This document shows positions 35,305-45,172 of a stretch of 64,000 bases of DNA, in pieces. This DNA comes from Seohaeicola saemankumensis (GTDB lineage: Bacteria; Pseudomonadota; Alphaproteobacteria; Rhodobacterales; Rhodobacteraceae): contig NZ_JAINWI010000004.1 in NCBI RefSeq assembly GCF_021021435.1, forward strand, positions 124,001 to 188,000, read 5' to 3'. The position numbers and the translations under genes are program-made. Position 1 is the first letter of the stretch. Every line of letters begins with the position of its first letter. A model generated the notes under the pieces. That model was not told the DNA's origin and searched no databases. It saw nothing but the letters and a program-made list of their open reading frames with translations.

Positions 35305-36429
35305 ATGGCACAGACCGTTTTCGCCCCGTGGGATGATCCGCAGGCAAAGCCTCTCATCCAGTTCAAGAACGTGACCAAGCGGTTCGGCGATTTCACAGCT
35401 ATCGAGAACCTGACGCAGGATATCTACGAACGAGAGTTCTTCGCGCTTCTGGGTCCGTCCGGCTGCGGCAAGACAACACTGATGCGGATGCTTGCCGGTT
35501 TCGAGAATACCAGCGAAGGGCAGATATTGATCGCAGGGCAGGACATGGCCAATGTCCCTCCAAACAAGCGCGCTGTGAACATGATGTTCCAGTCCTACGC
35601 GCTGTTCCCGCATCTGAGTATCTGGGAAAACATCGCTTTCGGTCTGAAACGTGAAGGCAAGCCCAAAGACCAGATCGCCGCGCGCGTTGACGAGATGTTG
35701 CGGCTGACGCGGCTCGAAAAATTCGCCATGCGCAAACCGCACCAGATTTCGGGCGGCCAACGCCAGCGTGTGGCCTTGGCACGCAGCCTTGCAAAAGCCC
35801 CCAAACTGCTGCTGCTGGACGAGCCATTGGGCGCGTTGGACAAGAAGCTGCGTCAGGATACTCAGTTCGAGTTGATGGACATTCAAGAGAAGACAGGCAC
35901 CACTTTCGTCATCGTGACCCATGATCAGGAAGAGGCGATGACAGTCTCCAGCCGCGTGGCTGTGATGGATGAAGGCCAGATCATTCAGGTCGCGACCCCT
36001 GCACAAATCTACGAGGCACCGAATTCTGTCTATGTGGCGGATTTCATCGGTGACGTGAACATCATCGACGGTGTCGCCACGCCGGAGGGTGATGCCTATC
36101 ACATCGCTTGGGCTGAAGGTCAGGCACCGTTCACGGCCAAGACAGCGACACGCTTTTCCGAAGGTCAACGCTGCTATCTTGCCATCCGGCCCGAGAAGGT
36201 GGGGATCTCGGCGGATCGTCCTGCAGATATGGCGAATGCTGTGCAAGGACAGATCATCGACATCGCCTATCTGGGCAATATCTCAACCTATCATGTGAAG
36301 CTTGCCAACGGTCAGATGATGAAGGCACAGACGGCCAATACGCGCCGCCTGTCGCGCCGTAGCTTCACTTGGGAAGATCGGGTCTGGCTGTCATGGACGG
36401 ACACTGCTGCCGTCGTGCTGGAGAATTAG
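35305..36429 (+). CDS. potG: Putrescine ABC transporter ATPase (PotG)
   Basis: 374 residues. Walker A GPSGCGKTTL near residue 49, Q-loop MFQSYALFPHLSI, signature ISGGQRQRVALARSL, Walker B PKLLLLDEPLGALDKK, H-loop VTHDQEEAM, and a C-terminal TOBE-like region (RCYLAIRPEKVGIS). Preceded by potF and a hairpin, followed by potH after four bases. The N-terminal 20 residues (MAQTVFAPWDDPQAKPLIQF) match the PotG family extension. Confidence 0.93.
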   Translation: MAQTVFAPWDDPQAKPLIQFKNVTKRFGDFTAIENLTQDIYEREFFALLGPSGCGKTTLMRMLAGFENTSEGQILIAGQDMANVPPNKRAVNMMFQSYALFPHLSIWENIAFGLKREGKPKDQIAARVDEMLRLTRLEKFAMRKPHQISGGQRQRVALARSLAKAPKLLLLDEPLGALDKKLRQDTQFELMDIQEKTGTTFVIVTHDQEEAMTVSSRVAVMDEGQIIQVATPAQIYEAPNSVYVADFIGDVNIIDGVATPEGDAYHIAWAEGQAPFTAKTATRFSEGQRCYLAIRPEKVGISADRPADMANAVQGQIIDIAYLGNISTYHVKLANGQMMKAQTANTRRLSRRSFTWEDRVWLSWTDTAAVVLEN

Positions 36430-36433
36430 GGCA

Positions 36434-37324
36434 ATGCGGCGCTTCATCCTGATCGCAGTGCCGTTCATCTGGCTGATGGCGCTGTTTCTGGTGCCTTTCG
36501 CTATCGTGCTCAAGATATCCTTGTCTGATATCGCGCTTTCCATTCCGCCATATACACCCCAACTGGACCTTACCGAGGGTTGGGCCGGTATCAAAGCGTT
36601 TTTCGCGGAACTGGACTTTGAAAACTATGTCTTTCTGACGCAGGATCAGCTTTATTGGAAAGCCTATGTCTCCTCGCTCCAGATTGCCCTGATCTCGACC
36701 ATTCTGACGCTGCTGGTTGGATATCCAATCGCCTATGGCATGGCCCAGGCCCCCGATGAATGGCGCGCAACCCTTCTGCTGCTGGTCATATTGCCGTTCT
36801 GGACCAGCTTTCTGATCCGCGTCTATTCGTGGATGGGCATACTATCGAACGAGGGGTTCCTGAACCAGTTTCTGCTCTGGACAGGTCTGATCTCGACGCC
36901 GCTTGTGATCCTGAACACGAATACGGCTGTCTATATCGGCATCGTCTATACCTATCTGCCCTTCATGATCCTGCCGATCTACGCGGCCCTCGAGAAGATG
37001 GACGGTTCGCTTCTGGAAGCGGCAGAGGATCTTGGCTGCTCACGCCTGACCGCCTTCTGGTTGGTCACCATACCGCTGTCCAAGTCGGGGATCATTGCGG
37101 GCTGTTTTCTGGTCTTCATTCCGGCGCTGGGCGAGTTTGTCATCCCCTCGCTTCTGGGTGGCTCGGATACATTGATGATCGGCAAAGTGCTCTGGGAGGA
37201 GTTCTTCTCGAACCGTGACTGGCCTGTTGCCTCTGCAGTGGCCGTTATCCTGCTGCTGATCCTGATAATTCCCATCGTGCTGTTCCAGCGCAACGAACAG
37301 AAGCAGCGAGAGATGGATCAATGA
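36434..37324 (+). CDS. potH: Putrescine ABC transporter permease (PotH)
   Basis: 296 residues with six helices. First helix FILIAVPFIWLMALFLVPFAIV; periplasmic loop LDFENYVFLTQDQLYWKAYVSSLQ; coupling EAA loop ALEKMDGSLLEAAEDLGCSRLTAFWLVTIP near residue 195. Overlaps potI by four bases (ATGA). Typical PotH length and layout. Confidence 0.93.
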   Translation: MRRFILIAVPFIWLMALFLVPFAIVLKISLSDIALSIPPYTPQLDLTEGWAGIKAFFAELDFENYVFLTQDQLYWKAYVSSLQIALISTILTLLVGYPIAYGMAQAPDEWRATLLLLVILPFWTSFLIRVYSWMGILSNEGFLNQFLLWTGLISTPLVILNTNTAVYIGIVYTYLPFMILPIYAALEKMDGSLLEAAEDLGCSRLTAFWLVTIPLSKSGIIAGCFLVFIPALGEFVIPSLLGGSDTLMIGKVLWEEFFSNRDWPVASAVAVILLLILIIPIVLFQRNEQKQREMDQ

Positions 37325-38139
37325 GACGGTTTTCATGGTTCAACGCCACTTCGCTGACGCTGGGATTCGCGTTTCTATACCTGCCGATGATCATCTTGAT
37401 TATCTACAGCTTCAACGCATCCCGACTGGTGACAGTCTGGGCGGGCTTCTCGACACAATGGTACGGGACCCTATTACAGAACCAGTCTTTCCTTGATGCG
37501 GCATGGGTCACGGTCAAAGTGGCTATCGCCTCGTCCACGATCGCAACGGTTCTGGGCACAATGGGCGCCTATGTTCTGGTGCGCGGGGGGCGCTTTATGG
37601 GGCGTACCGTGTTTTCCGGCATGATCTACGCACCGCTGGTGATGCCGGAAGTCATCACCGGTCTGTCACTTTTGTTGCTCTTCATCGGGATCGGGCTTGA
37701 TCGCGGTATCTTCACCATCGTTCTGGCGCATACGACCTTTTCGATGTGCTTCGTGTCGGTAGTTGTGTCCTCGCGGCTGGTCAGTTTTGACAAGTCACTA
37801 GAAGAAGCAGCACTTGATCTAGGTTGCTCGGCCTTCGATGCGTTCCGCCTTGTGACCTTGCCGATCATCGCACCTGCGGTCATTTCAGGCTGGCTATTGG
37901 CGTTCACGCTGTCGCTTGACGATCTTGTCATTGCGTCCTTCACCGCAGGACCATCTGCCACGACCTTGCCGATCAGGATATTCTCGGCCGTGCGGTTGGG
38001 CGTGTCACCAGAAATCAATGCTCTATCGACGATCATGATCGCCATTGTCACGATAGGGGTGATCACGGCGTCGATCCTGACCAAACGCAGCAGTCTTGCC
38101 AAACAGAATGACGAACAGGCGGCCGCCCGCACCTCATGA
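37321..38139 (+). CDS. potI: Putrescine ABC transporter permease (PotI)
   Basis: 272 residues. Helix 1 LTLGFAFLYLPMIILIIYSFN followed by ASRLVTVWAGFSTQWYG, the family signature; EAA loop SFDKSLEEAALDLGCSAFDAFRLVTLP near residue 165; last helix IGVITASILTKRSS. Overlaps both potH and the oxidase gene by four bases, so all four later genes of the operon are translationally coupled. Confidence 0.93.
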   Translation: MRRFSWFNATSLTLGFAFLYLPMIILIIYSFNASRLVTVWAGFSTQWYGTLLQNQSFLDAAWVTVKVAIASSTIATVLGTMGAYVLVRGGRFMGRTVFSGMIYAPLVMPEVITGLSLLLLFIGIGLDRGIFTIVLAHTTFSMCFVSVVVSSRLVSFDKSLEEAALDLGCSAFDAFRLVTLPIIAPAVISGWLLAFTLSLDDLVIASFTAGPSATTLPIRIFSAVRLGVSPEINALSTIMIAIVTIGVITASILTKRSSLAKQNDEQAAARTS

Positions 38140-39470
38140 CGCGCATTTTTCCTGCCTATGCCTATGGGGAAGGCCCTGTCGCGGACTGCTACTGGGCGCA
38201 AACCGTCGCAGTTAGCCAAGCAGATTTTCTGGCTGCGACAGGCGATTTGTCCACCGAAGTCGTGATCATCGGCGCAGGTTTTACTGGCCTGTCAGCAGCG
38301 CTGCATCTGGCACAGGATGGTGTCGATGTGGTTGTTGTTGACGCGATTTATCCGGGATGGGGTGCATCAGGGCGCAATGGCGGTTTTTGTTGTCTTGGCG
38401 GTGTAAAGGCCAGCAGCAAGGAAATCGCAAAGCGTTTTGGTGGTGCCGCCCTGACAGGCTGGCGTCAGGCTGAAAAGGATGCTGTCGCATTGGTCAGGGA
38501 CATCCTGACTACGCACGGGATCGAGGCCGACACCCATTCGAACGGCGAAACCATCCTTGCGCATAATCAAAGCAATGCCCGAGCCCTGCAGGGTGATGTC
38601 ACACGCATAAAGGCCGAATACGGAGTTGATGCCACATGGCATGACCCTGCCGCGTTGAAGGATCTGGGAATGTCGGGTCCTTTTCATGGCGGGCTGACCA
38701 TACCGGTGGGTTTCGGTCTGAACCCACGCAAATACATCGCGGGACTGGTCAGTGCGGCGCGCAATGCCGGTGCACGGGTCTACGGCGATAGCGCGGTGCA
38801 GAGGATCGCGCAAAGGGATGGCTATATCGTCGTTGGAACAGGTCAGGCTACGATCCGCGCGAAGCGTTTAATACTGGCAACAAACGGCTATTCTGCCGAG
38901 GATCTACCCCGCTGGATGGCTGGTCGTTACCTTCCTGCACAGTCTAACGTGTTGACCACGCGCCCCCTGACCCAAGCCGAACTTGATGCAGCAGGGTGGA
39001 CCAGTCGGCAAATGGTCTATGACACCCGCAATCTGCTGCACTACTTCCGGCTGATGCCCGACAATCGCTTTCTGTTCGGAATGCGTGGCGGGTTGCTGGC
39101 CTCGCCCGAGGCAGAAGCAGGAATCGCCAGACGTGCCCGCGCCCATTTTGAAACGATGTTTCCAGCCTGGAAGGACGTTGAAACCCCCTATAGCTGGAGC
39201 GGGATGGTCTGCTTCTCGTCTAATCGGGTGCCCTATTGCGGACCGATCCCCAGTCTCACTGGTGCGTTCGCAGGTTTTGCCTTTCACGGTAACGGCGTGG
39301 CAATGGGCACCTATACCGGCGCTTTGCTGGCCGATCTGGTGCAGGGCAAGACCACAAGTCTGCCTTATCCCGCAGTCATGCAGGCCAGTGCGCCACGCTT
39401 TCCGTTGGGACGGTTCCGGCGCGCGCTATTGCCTGCGGGCTATGCGCTTGCCGGGCTGCGCGACCTTTAG
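38136..39470 (+). CDS. puuB: FAD-dependent amine oxidase, gamma-glutamylputrescine-oxidase-like
   Basis: 444 residues of the DAO family. Dinucleotide motif VVIIGAGFTGLSAALHLAQDG near residue 47; the following VVVVDAIYPGWGASGRNGGFCC is the PuuB-type FAD loop; C-terminal CGPIPSLTGAFAGFAFHGNGVAMG completes the FAD site. Coupled to potI by four-base overlap, which ties it to an imported diamine. No gamma-glutamylputrescine synthetase (puuA), puuC or puuD is in the window, so the true substrate may be gamma-glutamylputrescine made elsewhere or another amine. Symbol by resemblance. Confidence 0.78.
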   Translation: MTRIFPAYAYGEGPVADCYWAQTVAVSQADFLAATGDLSTEVVIIGAGFTGLSAALHLAQDGVDVVVVDAIYPGWGASGRNGGFCCLGGVKASSKEIAKRFGGAALTGWRQAEKDAVALVRDILTTHGIEADTHSNGETILAHNQSNARALQGDVTRIKAEYGVDATWHDPAALKDLGMSGPFHGGLTIPVGFGLNPRKYIAGLVSAARNAGARVYGDSAVQRIAQRDGYIVVGTGQATIRAKRLILATNGYSAEDLPRWMAGRYLPAQSNVLTTRPLTQAELDAAGWTSRQMVYDTRNLLHYFRLMPDNRFLFGMRGGLLASPEAEAGIARRARAHFETMFPAWKDVETPYSWSGMVCFSSNRVPYCGPIPSLTGAFAGFAFHGNGVAMGTYTGALLADLVQGKTTSLPYPAVMQASAPRFPLGRFRRALLPAGYALAGLRDL

Positions 39471-39476
39471 GCCTGA

Positions 39477-40400
39477 TCAGCCTTGCGGCGTCATTCCCGA
39501 ACGCGCCTTCTCGCGCTTCAGACCCAGCACATGTTCGCGCCAGATGATCATGACGCCTGCCAAGATCACCAATGCCGCGCCGACCAGCATCTGGACTGTC
39601 GGCACCTCGTCGAAAATGAAATATCCGATCAGAATCGCAAACAGCATCGAAGCATAGTCAAAAGGCGCCACCACGCTGGCATCTGCAAAGCGATAGGCCG
39701 AGGTCAGGAATATCTGGCCAAGCCCGCCCAGAAGCCCCGCTATAATCAGCAACATGGCTTCAAATGGCAGCGGCACGACCCAACCGAAGGGCAAGGTCAG
39801 CAACGACAGACCTGTTGCTGTCAGCGAGAAGAAAAACACGATGGCCGATGTCTGTTCGGTCTGCACCAGCTTGCGGACATAGATCTGCGCCAATGCAGCG
39901 CATACTGCCCCCATCAGAACCAGCATGGCGCCGAGGGCCGCAGCGCTTTCAACGGTCGGTCCGGAAAGTATCGAGAGACGCGGAGCCAGTACAACCACCA
40001 CGCCCACCATACCCAGCGCCACGGCAAACAACCGGAACGCGCGCACCTCTTCGTTCAGAAACATGGCCGCAAACACGACCACAAGCAGCGGGGCGGCGTA
40101 GCCGATGGCGGTCACCTCGGGCAGAGGAAGCAATCCGAGCCCTGCGAAACCCAAACCCATGGCGGCAGTTCCGACAAAACCGCGCCAAAAATGTCCCAGT
40201 GGTGAGGCAACACTGAGTCCTGTCCGCAAATCTCCACGCATCCAAAGCCAACCCAGAATGACCGGCATGGCAAAAAATGACCGAAAAAACACCGCCTGCC
40301 CCGCCGGGACATGATGCGCGGTTGCCTTAATCATCGAGGCCATCGTTATGAAAAGAAGAACCGAGCAGATCTTTAGGGTAATTCCCTGTAATGGTTGCAT
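39477..40400 (-). CDS. DMT superfamily (EamA) transporter
   Basis: 307 residues from the ATG at 40400 (MQPLQGITLKICSVLLF); the frame extends upstream to 40520 without support. Ten helices in two EamA repeats, first with SMIKATAHHVPAGQAVFFRSFFAMP, second ending VVAPFDYASMLFAILIGYFIFDEVP and VGAALVILAGVMIIW. Convergent with the oxidase gene. RarD/YdcZ-like substrate unknown. Ends six bases after the puuB-like stop with no terminator seen between them. Confidence 0.85.
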   Translation of the reverse strand: MQPLQGITLKICSVLLFITMASMIKATAHHVPAGQAVFFRSFFAMPVILGWLWMRGDLRTGLSVASPLGHFWRGFVGTAAMGLGFAGLGLLPLPEVTAIGYAAPLLVVVFAAMFLNEEVRAFRLFAVALGMVGVVVVLAPRLSILSGPTVESAAALGAMLVLMGAVCAALAQIYVRKLVQTEQTSAIVFFFSLTATGLSLLTLPFGWVVPLPFEAMLLIIAGLLGGLGQIFLTSAYRFADASVVAPFDYASMLFAILIGYFIFDEVPTVQMLVGAALVILAGVMIIWREHVLGLKREKARSGMTPQG

Positions 40401-40702
40401 AAATCTGCATTCCTTCTGAGCGGCACGGGGATGCTGAACTGTGTGGGGCAAAAGGTCAATGCTGCTGATAGACATCTTGCGCGATAGATTACTGGCGGCT
40501 CGCGTTTGGATTGAAATCAACTATCGGCGGAAAACATCCAGCCACTCGGCAGGTTCCCGCCTATCTACTCACATTTTCTTGTTCGGACAAAGAGTAAACA
40601 ACCCTTGCGAATAAACGGGATCAGGCTCATTTGTGCCGAGATCGTTGCTGTGCAGGTGCATTGCTCTCTCCAGCGACGACCCCGTAACGAAAGGATGGGA
40701 CT
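40401..40702. other. 302-bp divergent intergenic region
   Basis: Lies between the DMT gene and the outer-membrane barrel gene. No ORF with an SD, RNA gene or long repeat was found. The last 20 bases hold the barrel gene's SD (AAGGATGGG). Both promoters must be here, but no convincing -10/-35 pair was identified. Confidence 0.5.
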
Positions 40703-41296
40703 ATGAAACTTACACGTACACTTATCGCCGCTTTTGGCGCGACTGTAATTGCGGCACCCGCATTTGCTGGCTCGGCAGCTCCGGCCGCAATGGAACCGAT
40801 GATTGAAGCACCTGCGCCCGTCGCAATGACCATGGGTCGCGACTGGACTGGCGGTTATGCCGGTCTGCAGCTCGGCTATGCGGATATCGGCACTGACTCG
40901 GCAACTGGCCTTAGCGGTGATGACGTTATTGGTGGTCTGACTGCAGGTTATGACTGGGACTTCGGGAATTATGTACTTGGTGTGGGCGCTGACGCCGACA
41001 TCGCGGACATCGCCGTTGGTGGTGTGACGCTGGAGCGCGTTTATCGCCTGAAAGTCCGTGGTGGTTATGATCTGGGCAACGGTCTGCTGTATGCGACTGC
41101 CGGTGGTGTTGGCGCAGACATTGATGGTCTGGGCTACGATACCGGTTACTTCGTTGGTGCAGGCTACGAGCACATGGTCACGGACGCGATCTCGCTGGGC
41201 GGTGAAGTGCTTTACCACGAGTTTGACACTTTCAACGACACAGCTATCGATGTCGATGCAACGACCTTCCAGGTTCGTGCAAACTACCGTTTCTAA
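40703..41296 (+). CDS. Small outer-membrane beta-barrel protein
   Basis: 197 residues. Signal peptide MKLTRTLIAAFGATVIAAPAFA, then a short Ala/Pro linker and a domain opening DWTGGYAGLQLGYADIGTD, with alternating hydrophobic strands (GYDWDFGNYVLGVGADAD, RLKVRGGYDLGNGLLYATAGG) and the C-terminal FQVRANYRF ending in Phe, the BAM recognition signature. This matches the 8-stranded porin-like/Omp25-type family. Residues 22-45 are unusually Ala/Pro/Met rich. Strong SD and a perfect terminator suggest abundant expression. Function unknown. Confidence 0.87.
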   Translation: MKLTRTLIAAFGATVIAAPAFAGSAAPAAMEPMIEAPAPVAMTMGRDWTGGYAGLQLGYADIGTDSATGLSGDDVIGGLTAGYDWDFGNYVLGVGADADIADIAVGGVTLERVYRLKVRGGYDLGNGLLYATAGGVGADIDGLGYDTGYFVGAGYEHMVTDAISLGGEVLYHEFDTFNDTAIDVDATTFQVRANYRF

Positions 41297-41324
41297 TTGA
41301 TTTGACCTTCACGGGTCTTGTCAG

Positions 41325-41352
41325 AAAGGGCGCCCTGATGGGCGCCCTTTTC
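41325..41352 (+). terminator. Intrinsic terminator of the barrel-protein gene
   Basis: AAAGGGCGCCC (41325-41335) and GGGCGCCCTTT (41340-41350) form a perfect 11-bp stem with a 4-base loop and T run. The A-rich left flank could also serve convergent dgkA, which stops at 41390. Confidence 0.95.
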
Positions 41353-41389
41353 CATTATGTGCCGCTCGAAACCAGATGACGAATTAAGT

Positions 41390-41770
41390 CTATAAATATA
41401 AAATCTCGAATAACGTTGCAGAGAAATATACTCCGTTTGCTATGATTATGAGGAATACCGCAGCTGAACCGACATCTTTCGTCTTTTTGCCAAATTCCGA
41501 CCATTCGGGTGAAATTTTGTCGACGATCATTTCAACTGCTGTATTCAGCGCCTCTATTACCAAGACAGCTAAAAACAATAGAACGAACAGCAATAGACGG
41601 CTAGCACTCGCCCCCGCGACAATCAAAATGGTCAGGCCCAGCGCGCCACCCAGTAGTTCCAGCCGGAAAGCGACCTCTTTCCAGAGGCATCTTAGACCGG
41701 CCAGAGAATAGCCAAATGCCGCGATCACATGGGCAGGGCCCTTGGTCTGCTTCGGCTTAGCGGGTTTCAT
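41390..41770 (-). CDS. dgkA: Diacylglycerol kinase
   Basis: 126 residues from the ATG at 41770 (MKPAKPKQTKGPAH) with GGGG six bases upstream; ATG at 41776 is equally possible. Three membrane helices; family motif VIEALNTAVEMIVDKISPEW near residue 85 contains the catalytic glutamates and Asn, and FRLELLGGALGL precedes helix 1. Recycles diacylglycerol to phosphatidic acid in the inner membrane. Base composition at the 3' end is A/T richer than neighbours. Confidence 0.93.
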   Translation of the reverse strand: MKPAKPKQTKGPAHVIAAFGYSLAGLRCLWKEVAFRLELLGGALGLTILIVAGASASRLLLFVLLFLAVLVIEALNTAVEMIVDKISPEWSEFGKKTKDVGSAAVFLIIIANGVYFSATLFEILYL

Positions 41771-41809
41771 ATCCATCCCCACAGCAAGCAAGCTGAACGC
41801 GGCACCAGT

Positions 41810-42307
41810 TCACCGGCGGGGCAAAACCCAGTTCGGTCGCGGGAAATGGCAGGTATATCCATTGGGCAGACGTTCCAGATAATCCTGATGCTCCGGTTCC
41901 GCCTCCCAGAAATCGCCGACGGGCTCGACTTCTGTTACCACTTTGCCAGGCCAGATGCCCGACGCTTCAACATCTGCGATCGTGTCGATGGCTTCCTCGC
42001 GCTGGGCATCGTTCACAAAGTAGATCGCCGAGCGGTAGGACAGCCCGATATCATTGCCCTGACGGTTCAGCGTGGTGGGATCATGGATCTGGAAGAAGAA
42101 CTCCAGCAGTCTGCGATAGGTGATCCGGTCGGGATCAAAGAAAATCTCGATCCCTTCCGCATGGGTGCCGTGGTTACGATAGGTTGCATTGGGCACGTTG
42201 CCGCCGGTATAGCCGACACGCGTTTTGGTAACCCCGGGCAATTTCCGGATCAGATCCTGCATCCCCCAAAAGCATCCCCCTGCCAGAACGGCGCGTTCCT
42301 CATTCAT
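41810..42307 (-). CDS. msrA: Peptide methionine sulfoxide reductase MsrA
   Basis: 165 residues; catalytic Cys12 in the GGCFWGMQ motif. [36 protein letters not shown] is the family core. Reduces methionine-S-sulfoxide in proteins. It has no obvious recycling cysteines at its C-terminus beyond Cys12, so it probably needs an external thiol. Overlaps msrB by four bases, so the two stereospecific repair enzymes are translationally coupled. Confidence 0.95.
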   Translation of the reverse strand: MNEERAVLAGGCFWGMQDLIRKLPGVTKTRVGYTGGNVPNATYRNHGTHAEGIEIFFDPDRITYRRLLEFFFQIHDPTTLNRQGNDIGLSYRSAIYFVNDAQREEAIDTIADVEASGIWPGKVVTEVEPVGDFWEAEPEHQDYLERLPNGYTCHFPRPNWVLPRR

Positions 42308-42753
42308 CTGATGTCCTCCACCTGATCCAGATATTCGCCATATCCCTCGGCTTCCATATCGTCACGATGGACAAAGCGCAAAGAAGCTGAGTTGATGCAA
42401 TAGCGCAGACCTCCACGGTCGCGCGGGCCGTCCGGAAAGACATGGCCGAGATGGCTGTCGCCGTAGGTGCTGCGGACTTCGACCCGCTGCATTCCAAGAC
42501 TGTTATCGGACAATTCCGTGACATGGGCAGGCTCGATCGGTTTGGTAAAGCTGGGCCAGCCACACCCGCTGTCATATTTGTCAGAGGATGCAAAAAGCGG
42601 CTCGCCCGAGACAACATCGACATAGATCCCCGGTTCCTTGTTCCGCAACAGCTTGCCTGTGCCCGGCCGTTCTGTGCCGCTTTCCTGTGTGACCCAGAAT
42701 TGTTCGGGTGTCAGGCTGGCCACAACATCTTGGTTTCGTTCATATTTCGGCAT
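42304..42753 (-). CDS. msrB: Peptide methionine sulfoxide reductase MsrB
   Basis: 149 residues from the ATG at 42753 ([14 protein letters not shown]), with GGAG upstream. Conserved [27 protein letters not shown]-like [17 protein letters not shown], and catalytic cysteine in [13 protein letters not shown]. Zinc-binding CxxC pairs found in many MsrB proteins are absent, so this is the zinc-free form. Reduces methionine-R-sulfoxide. Upstream partner of msrA. Confidence 0.95.
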   Translation of the reverse strand: MPKYERNQDVVASLTPEQFWVTQESGTERPGTGKLLRNKEPGIYVDVVSGEPLFASSDKYDSGCGWPSFTKPIEPAHVTELSDNSLGMQRVEVRSTYGDSHLGHVFPDGPRDRGGLRYCINSASLRFVHRDDMEAEGYGEYLDQVEDIR

Positions 42754-42865
42754 CACGGTCTCCATGCAGTCAAGTCTTGCCTGTGAAAACTGCGCTTTGC
42801 AGGCAGGCTTTCAAGGGATACGGCTTATTCATCTTGCAACAAATACTCAAAACAAAGTGACGATT

Positions 42866-43900
42866 TTACCAATCCATCACGACTTTGCCGGCATCGCCAG
42901 AAAGCATCGCGACAAAACCGTCCTGATAGTCGTCAATCCCGATCCGGTGCGTGATCAGGCCGCTCAGATCAAGCCCGCCCCGCACAAGAGCGATCATCTT
43001 GTACCAGGTCTCGAACATTTCGCGCCCGTAGATACCCTTGATGTGCAGCATCTTGAAAATCACCTCGTTCCAGTCCACGGCAAAGCCTTGCGGCGCGATC
43101 CCGAGCAGCGCGACCTTACCACCATTGTTCATGAAATGGATCATGTCGCGCATTGCAGGCGGTGCGCCCGACATTTCAAGACCGATATCAAAACCCTCGG
43201 TCATCCCGATCCGCGCCATCACGGAATCGAGCCCCTCGTCATCCGCCTTGACCACGTGCTGCACACCCAGACGGCGGGCCAAATCAAGACGGTAGGGATT
43301 GATGTCCGTGATCACGACACGCTGCGCGCCGGCCCTTTGCGCCACCAAGGCCCCCATAATCCCGATAGGGCCTGCACCTGTCACAAGAACGTCCTCGCCC
43401 ACCAGATCAAAACTGAGGGCGGTGTGCACCGCATTGCCGAAAGGATCAAAGATAGCAGCGACCTCATCGGGGATTTCAGGTGGAATAGGAACGACATTCG
43501 CTTCGGGGATAGAGAGATATTCGGCAAAGCTACCGGGTCTGTTGACCCCGACGCCCTTGGTATTGCGGCATAGATGCCCGCGCCCTGCGCGGCAATTCCG
43601 GCAGATCCCGCAGACGATGTGGCCCTCGCCCGAAACCCGAGTGCCAACGGCGTATTTGCTCGCCGCAGAGCCTGTTTCGACGATCTCGCCCACGAATTCG
43701 TGGCCGACAACCATCGGCACGGGAATCGTTGCTTGCGCCCATGCATCCCATTTCCAGATATGCACATCAGTGCCGCAAATCGCGGACTTCCCGACCTTGA
43801 TCAGCACATCGGACGGGCCCGGCTCGGGAACCGGAACGCGTTCCATCCACAGACCCGGTTCTGCGCGCGCTTTGACAAGCGCCTTCATCTGGTTGCTCAT
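42866..43900 (-). CDS. tdh: L-threonine 3-dehydrogenase
   Basis: 344 residues, medium-chain zinc dehydrogenase. Catalytic zinc site [15 protein letters not shown] near residue 40 and [12 protein letters not shown]; structural zinc cysteines in [18 protein letters not shown] motif [16 protein letters not shown] near residue 170. The HIWKWD sequence is specific to TDH. Converts L-threonine to 2-amino-3-ketobutyrate, the substrate of the enzyme encoded immediately upstream. Overlaps kbl by four bases. Confidence 0.96.
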   Translation of the reverse strand: MSNQMKALVKARAEPGLWMERVPVPEPGPSDVLIKVGKSAICGTDVHIWKWDAWAQATIPVPMVVGHEFVGEIVETGSAASKYAVGTRVSGEGHIVCGICRNCRAGRGHLCRNTKGVGVNRPGSFAEYLSIPEANVVPIPPEIPDEVAAIFDPFGNAVHTALSFDLVGEDVLVTGAGPIGIMGALVAQRAGAQRVVITDINPYRLDLARRLGVQHVVKADDEGLDSVMARIGMTEGFDIGLEMSGAPPAMRDMIHFMNNGGKVALLGIAPQGFAVDWNEVIFKMLHIKGIYGREMFETWYKMIALVRGGLDLSGLITHRIGIDDYQDGFVAMLSGDAGKVVMDW

Positions 43901-45093
43901 GCGATGACCCCCATATCGCGGCCAACGGATTCAAACGCATCAATGGCACGGTCAAGCATGTCCCGACTAAGGGCGGCAGACATCTGGGTGCGTATACGAT
44001 CCTGTCCACGCGGCACGACCGGAAAGGAAAAAGCAGTCACAAACACGCCCTTTTCATGCAAACGGGCCGCCATATCGCGCGCCAGTTTCGGGTCGCGCAG
44101 CATCACAGGGATGATCGCGTGCTCGCCCGGTAGCAACTCAAAGCCAAGCGCACCCATCCTTGCGCGGAAATAGGCTGCGTTCTCCCACAAGGTCGCGCGT
44201 AGTGCGTCGCCTTGTTCGAGCATATCGAAAACCTTGAGACTTGTTGCCGCGATCACAGGTGCCAGAGTGTTCGAGAACAGATAGGGGCGCGAGCGCTGCC
44301 GCAACCAGTCCACAACAGGTGCGCTGGCCGCAGTATAACCACCGGAAGCCCCGCCCAGCGCCTTGCCGAGTGTGCCTGTGATGATATCGACCCTGTCTAT
44401 GACACCACAGGCCTCTGGCGTGCCGCGACCTGAAGGGCCGACAAAGCCCACCGCGTGACTATCATCAACCATGACCATCGCATCATATTTGTCCGCCAGA
44501 TCGCAAACCTGCGCGAGCTTGGCCATGTAACCATCCATCGAGAAAATTCCATCCGTCGCAATCAGACGGTGGCGCGCGCCTGCGGATGCCTGCAACTGCG
44601 CCTCCAGATCGGGCATGTCGGAATTTGCGTAGCGCAGCCGTTGCGCCTTGCACAGCCGCACACCGTCAATAATGCTGGCATGGTTAAGCGCGTCGGATAT
44701 GATCGCATCCTCTGGACCAAGTAGTGTCTCGAACAGGCCGGTATTAGCATCAAAACAGCTGGAATAGAGTATGGAATCCTCCGTTCCTAGGAAGGCCGCA
44801 ATCCGCGCCTCAAGCGCTTTGTGCTCTTCCTGCGTGCCGCAGATAAACCGAACCGACGCCATGCCGTAGCCGTATCGCTCAAGGGCTGTCCGCCCTGCCT
44901 CGATCAGATCGGGATGATCCGCTAGCCCGAGATAGTTGTTGGCGCACAGGTTGATTGCCTGCCCGTCGTCGGCCAAAACAACCTCACCGGATTGACGGGA
45001 CGCGATGACCCTTTCGGCCTTGTACAGACCCTCATCGCGCAGCCCGTCCAGTCGTTCTGCCATATCCTCGTCAAACCGATCCGCCGCACGCAT
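43897..45093 (-). CDS. kbl: 2-Amino-3-ketobutyrate CoA ligase (glycine C-acetyltransferase)
   Basis: 398 residues, PLP enzyme of the alpha-oxoamine synthase family. Opening [57 protein letters not shown], and the PLP lysine in [16 protein letters not shown]. Cleaves 2-amino-3-ketobutyrate with CoA to glycine and acetyl-CoA. GGGAGA precedes the ATG. First gene of kbl-tdh, so the operon degrades threonine to glycine. Confidence 0.96.
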   Translation of the reverse strand: MRAADRFDEDMAERLDGLRDEGLYKAERVIASRQSGEVVLADDGQAINLCANNYLGLADHPDLIEAGRTALERYGYGMASVRFICGTQEEHKALEARIAAFLGTEDSILYSSCFDANTGLFETLLGPEDAIISDALNHASIIDGVRLCKAQRLRYANSDMPDLEAQLQASAGARHRLIATDGIFSMDGYMAKLAQVCDLADKYDAMVMVDDSHAVGFVGPSGRGTPEACGVIDRVDIITGTLGKALGGASGGYTAASAPVVDWLRQRSRPYLFSNTLAPVIAATSLKVFDMLEQGDALRATLWENAAYFRARMGALGFELLPGEHAIIPVMLRDPKLARDMAARLHEKGVFVTAFSFPVVPRGQDRIRTQMSAALSRDMLDRAIDAFESVGRDMGVIA

Positions 45094-45172
45094 TGTTATC
45101 TCCCTGTTCTTTCATCCCGTCAGCTTAGCACGCGATGGGGCGGGCCTCACGCAGCTTTCGGTCTGGTGCCGG

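Noticed and set aside
34480-36246. 588-codon open frame on the minus strand antisense to potF and potG
   Set aside because: Arises from high GC on the opposite strand; the plus-strand frames have intact signal peptide, Walker and signature motifs, while this frame has no recognisable domain or SD.
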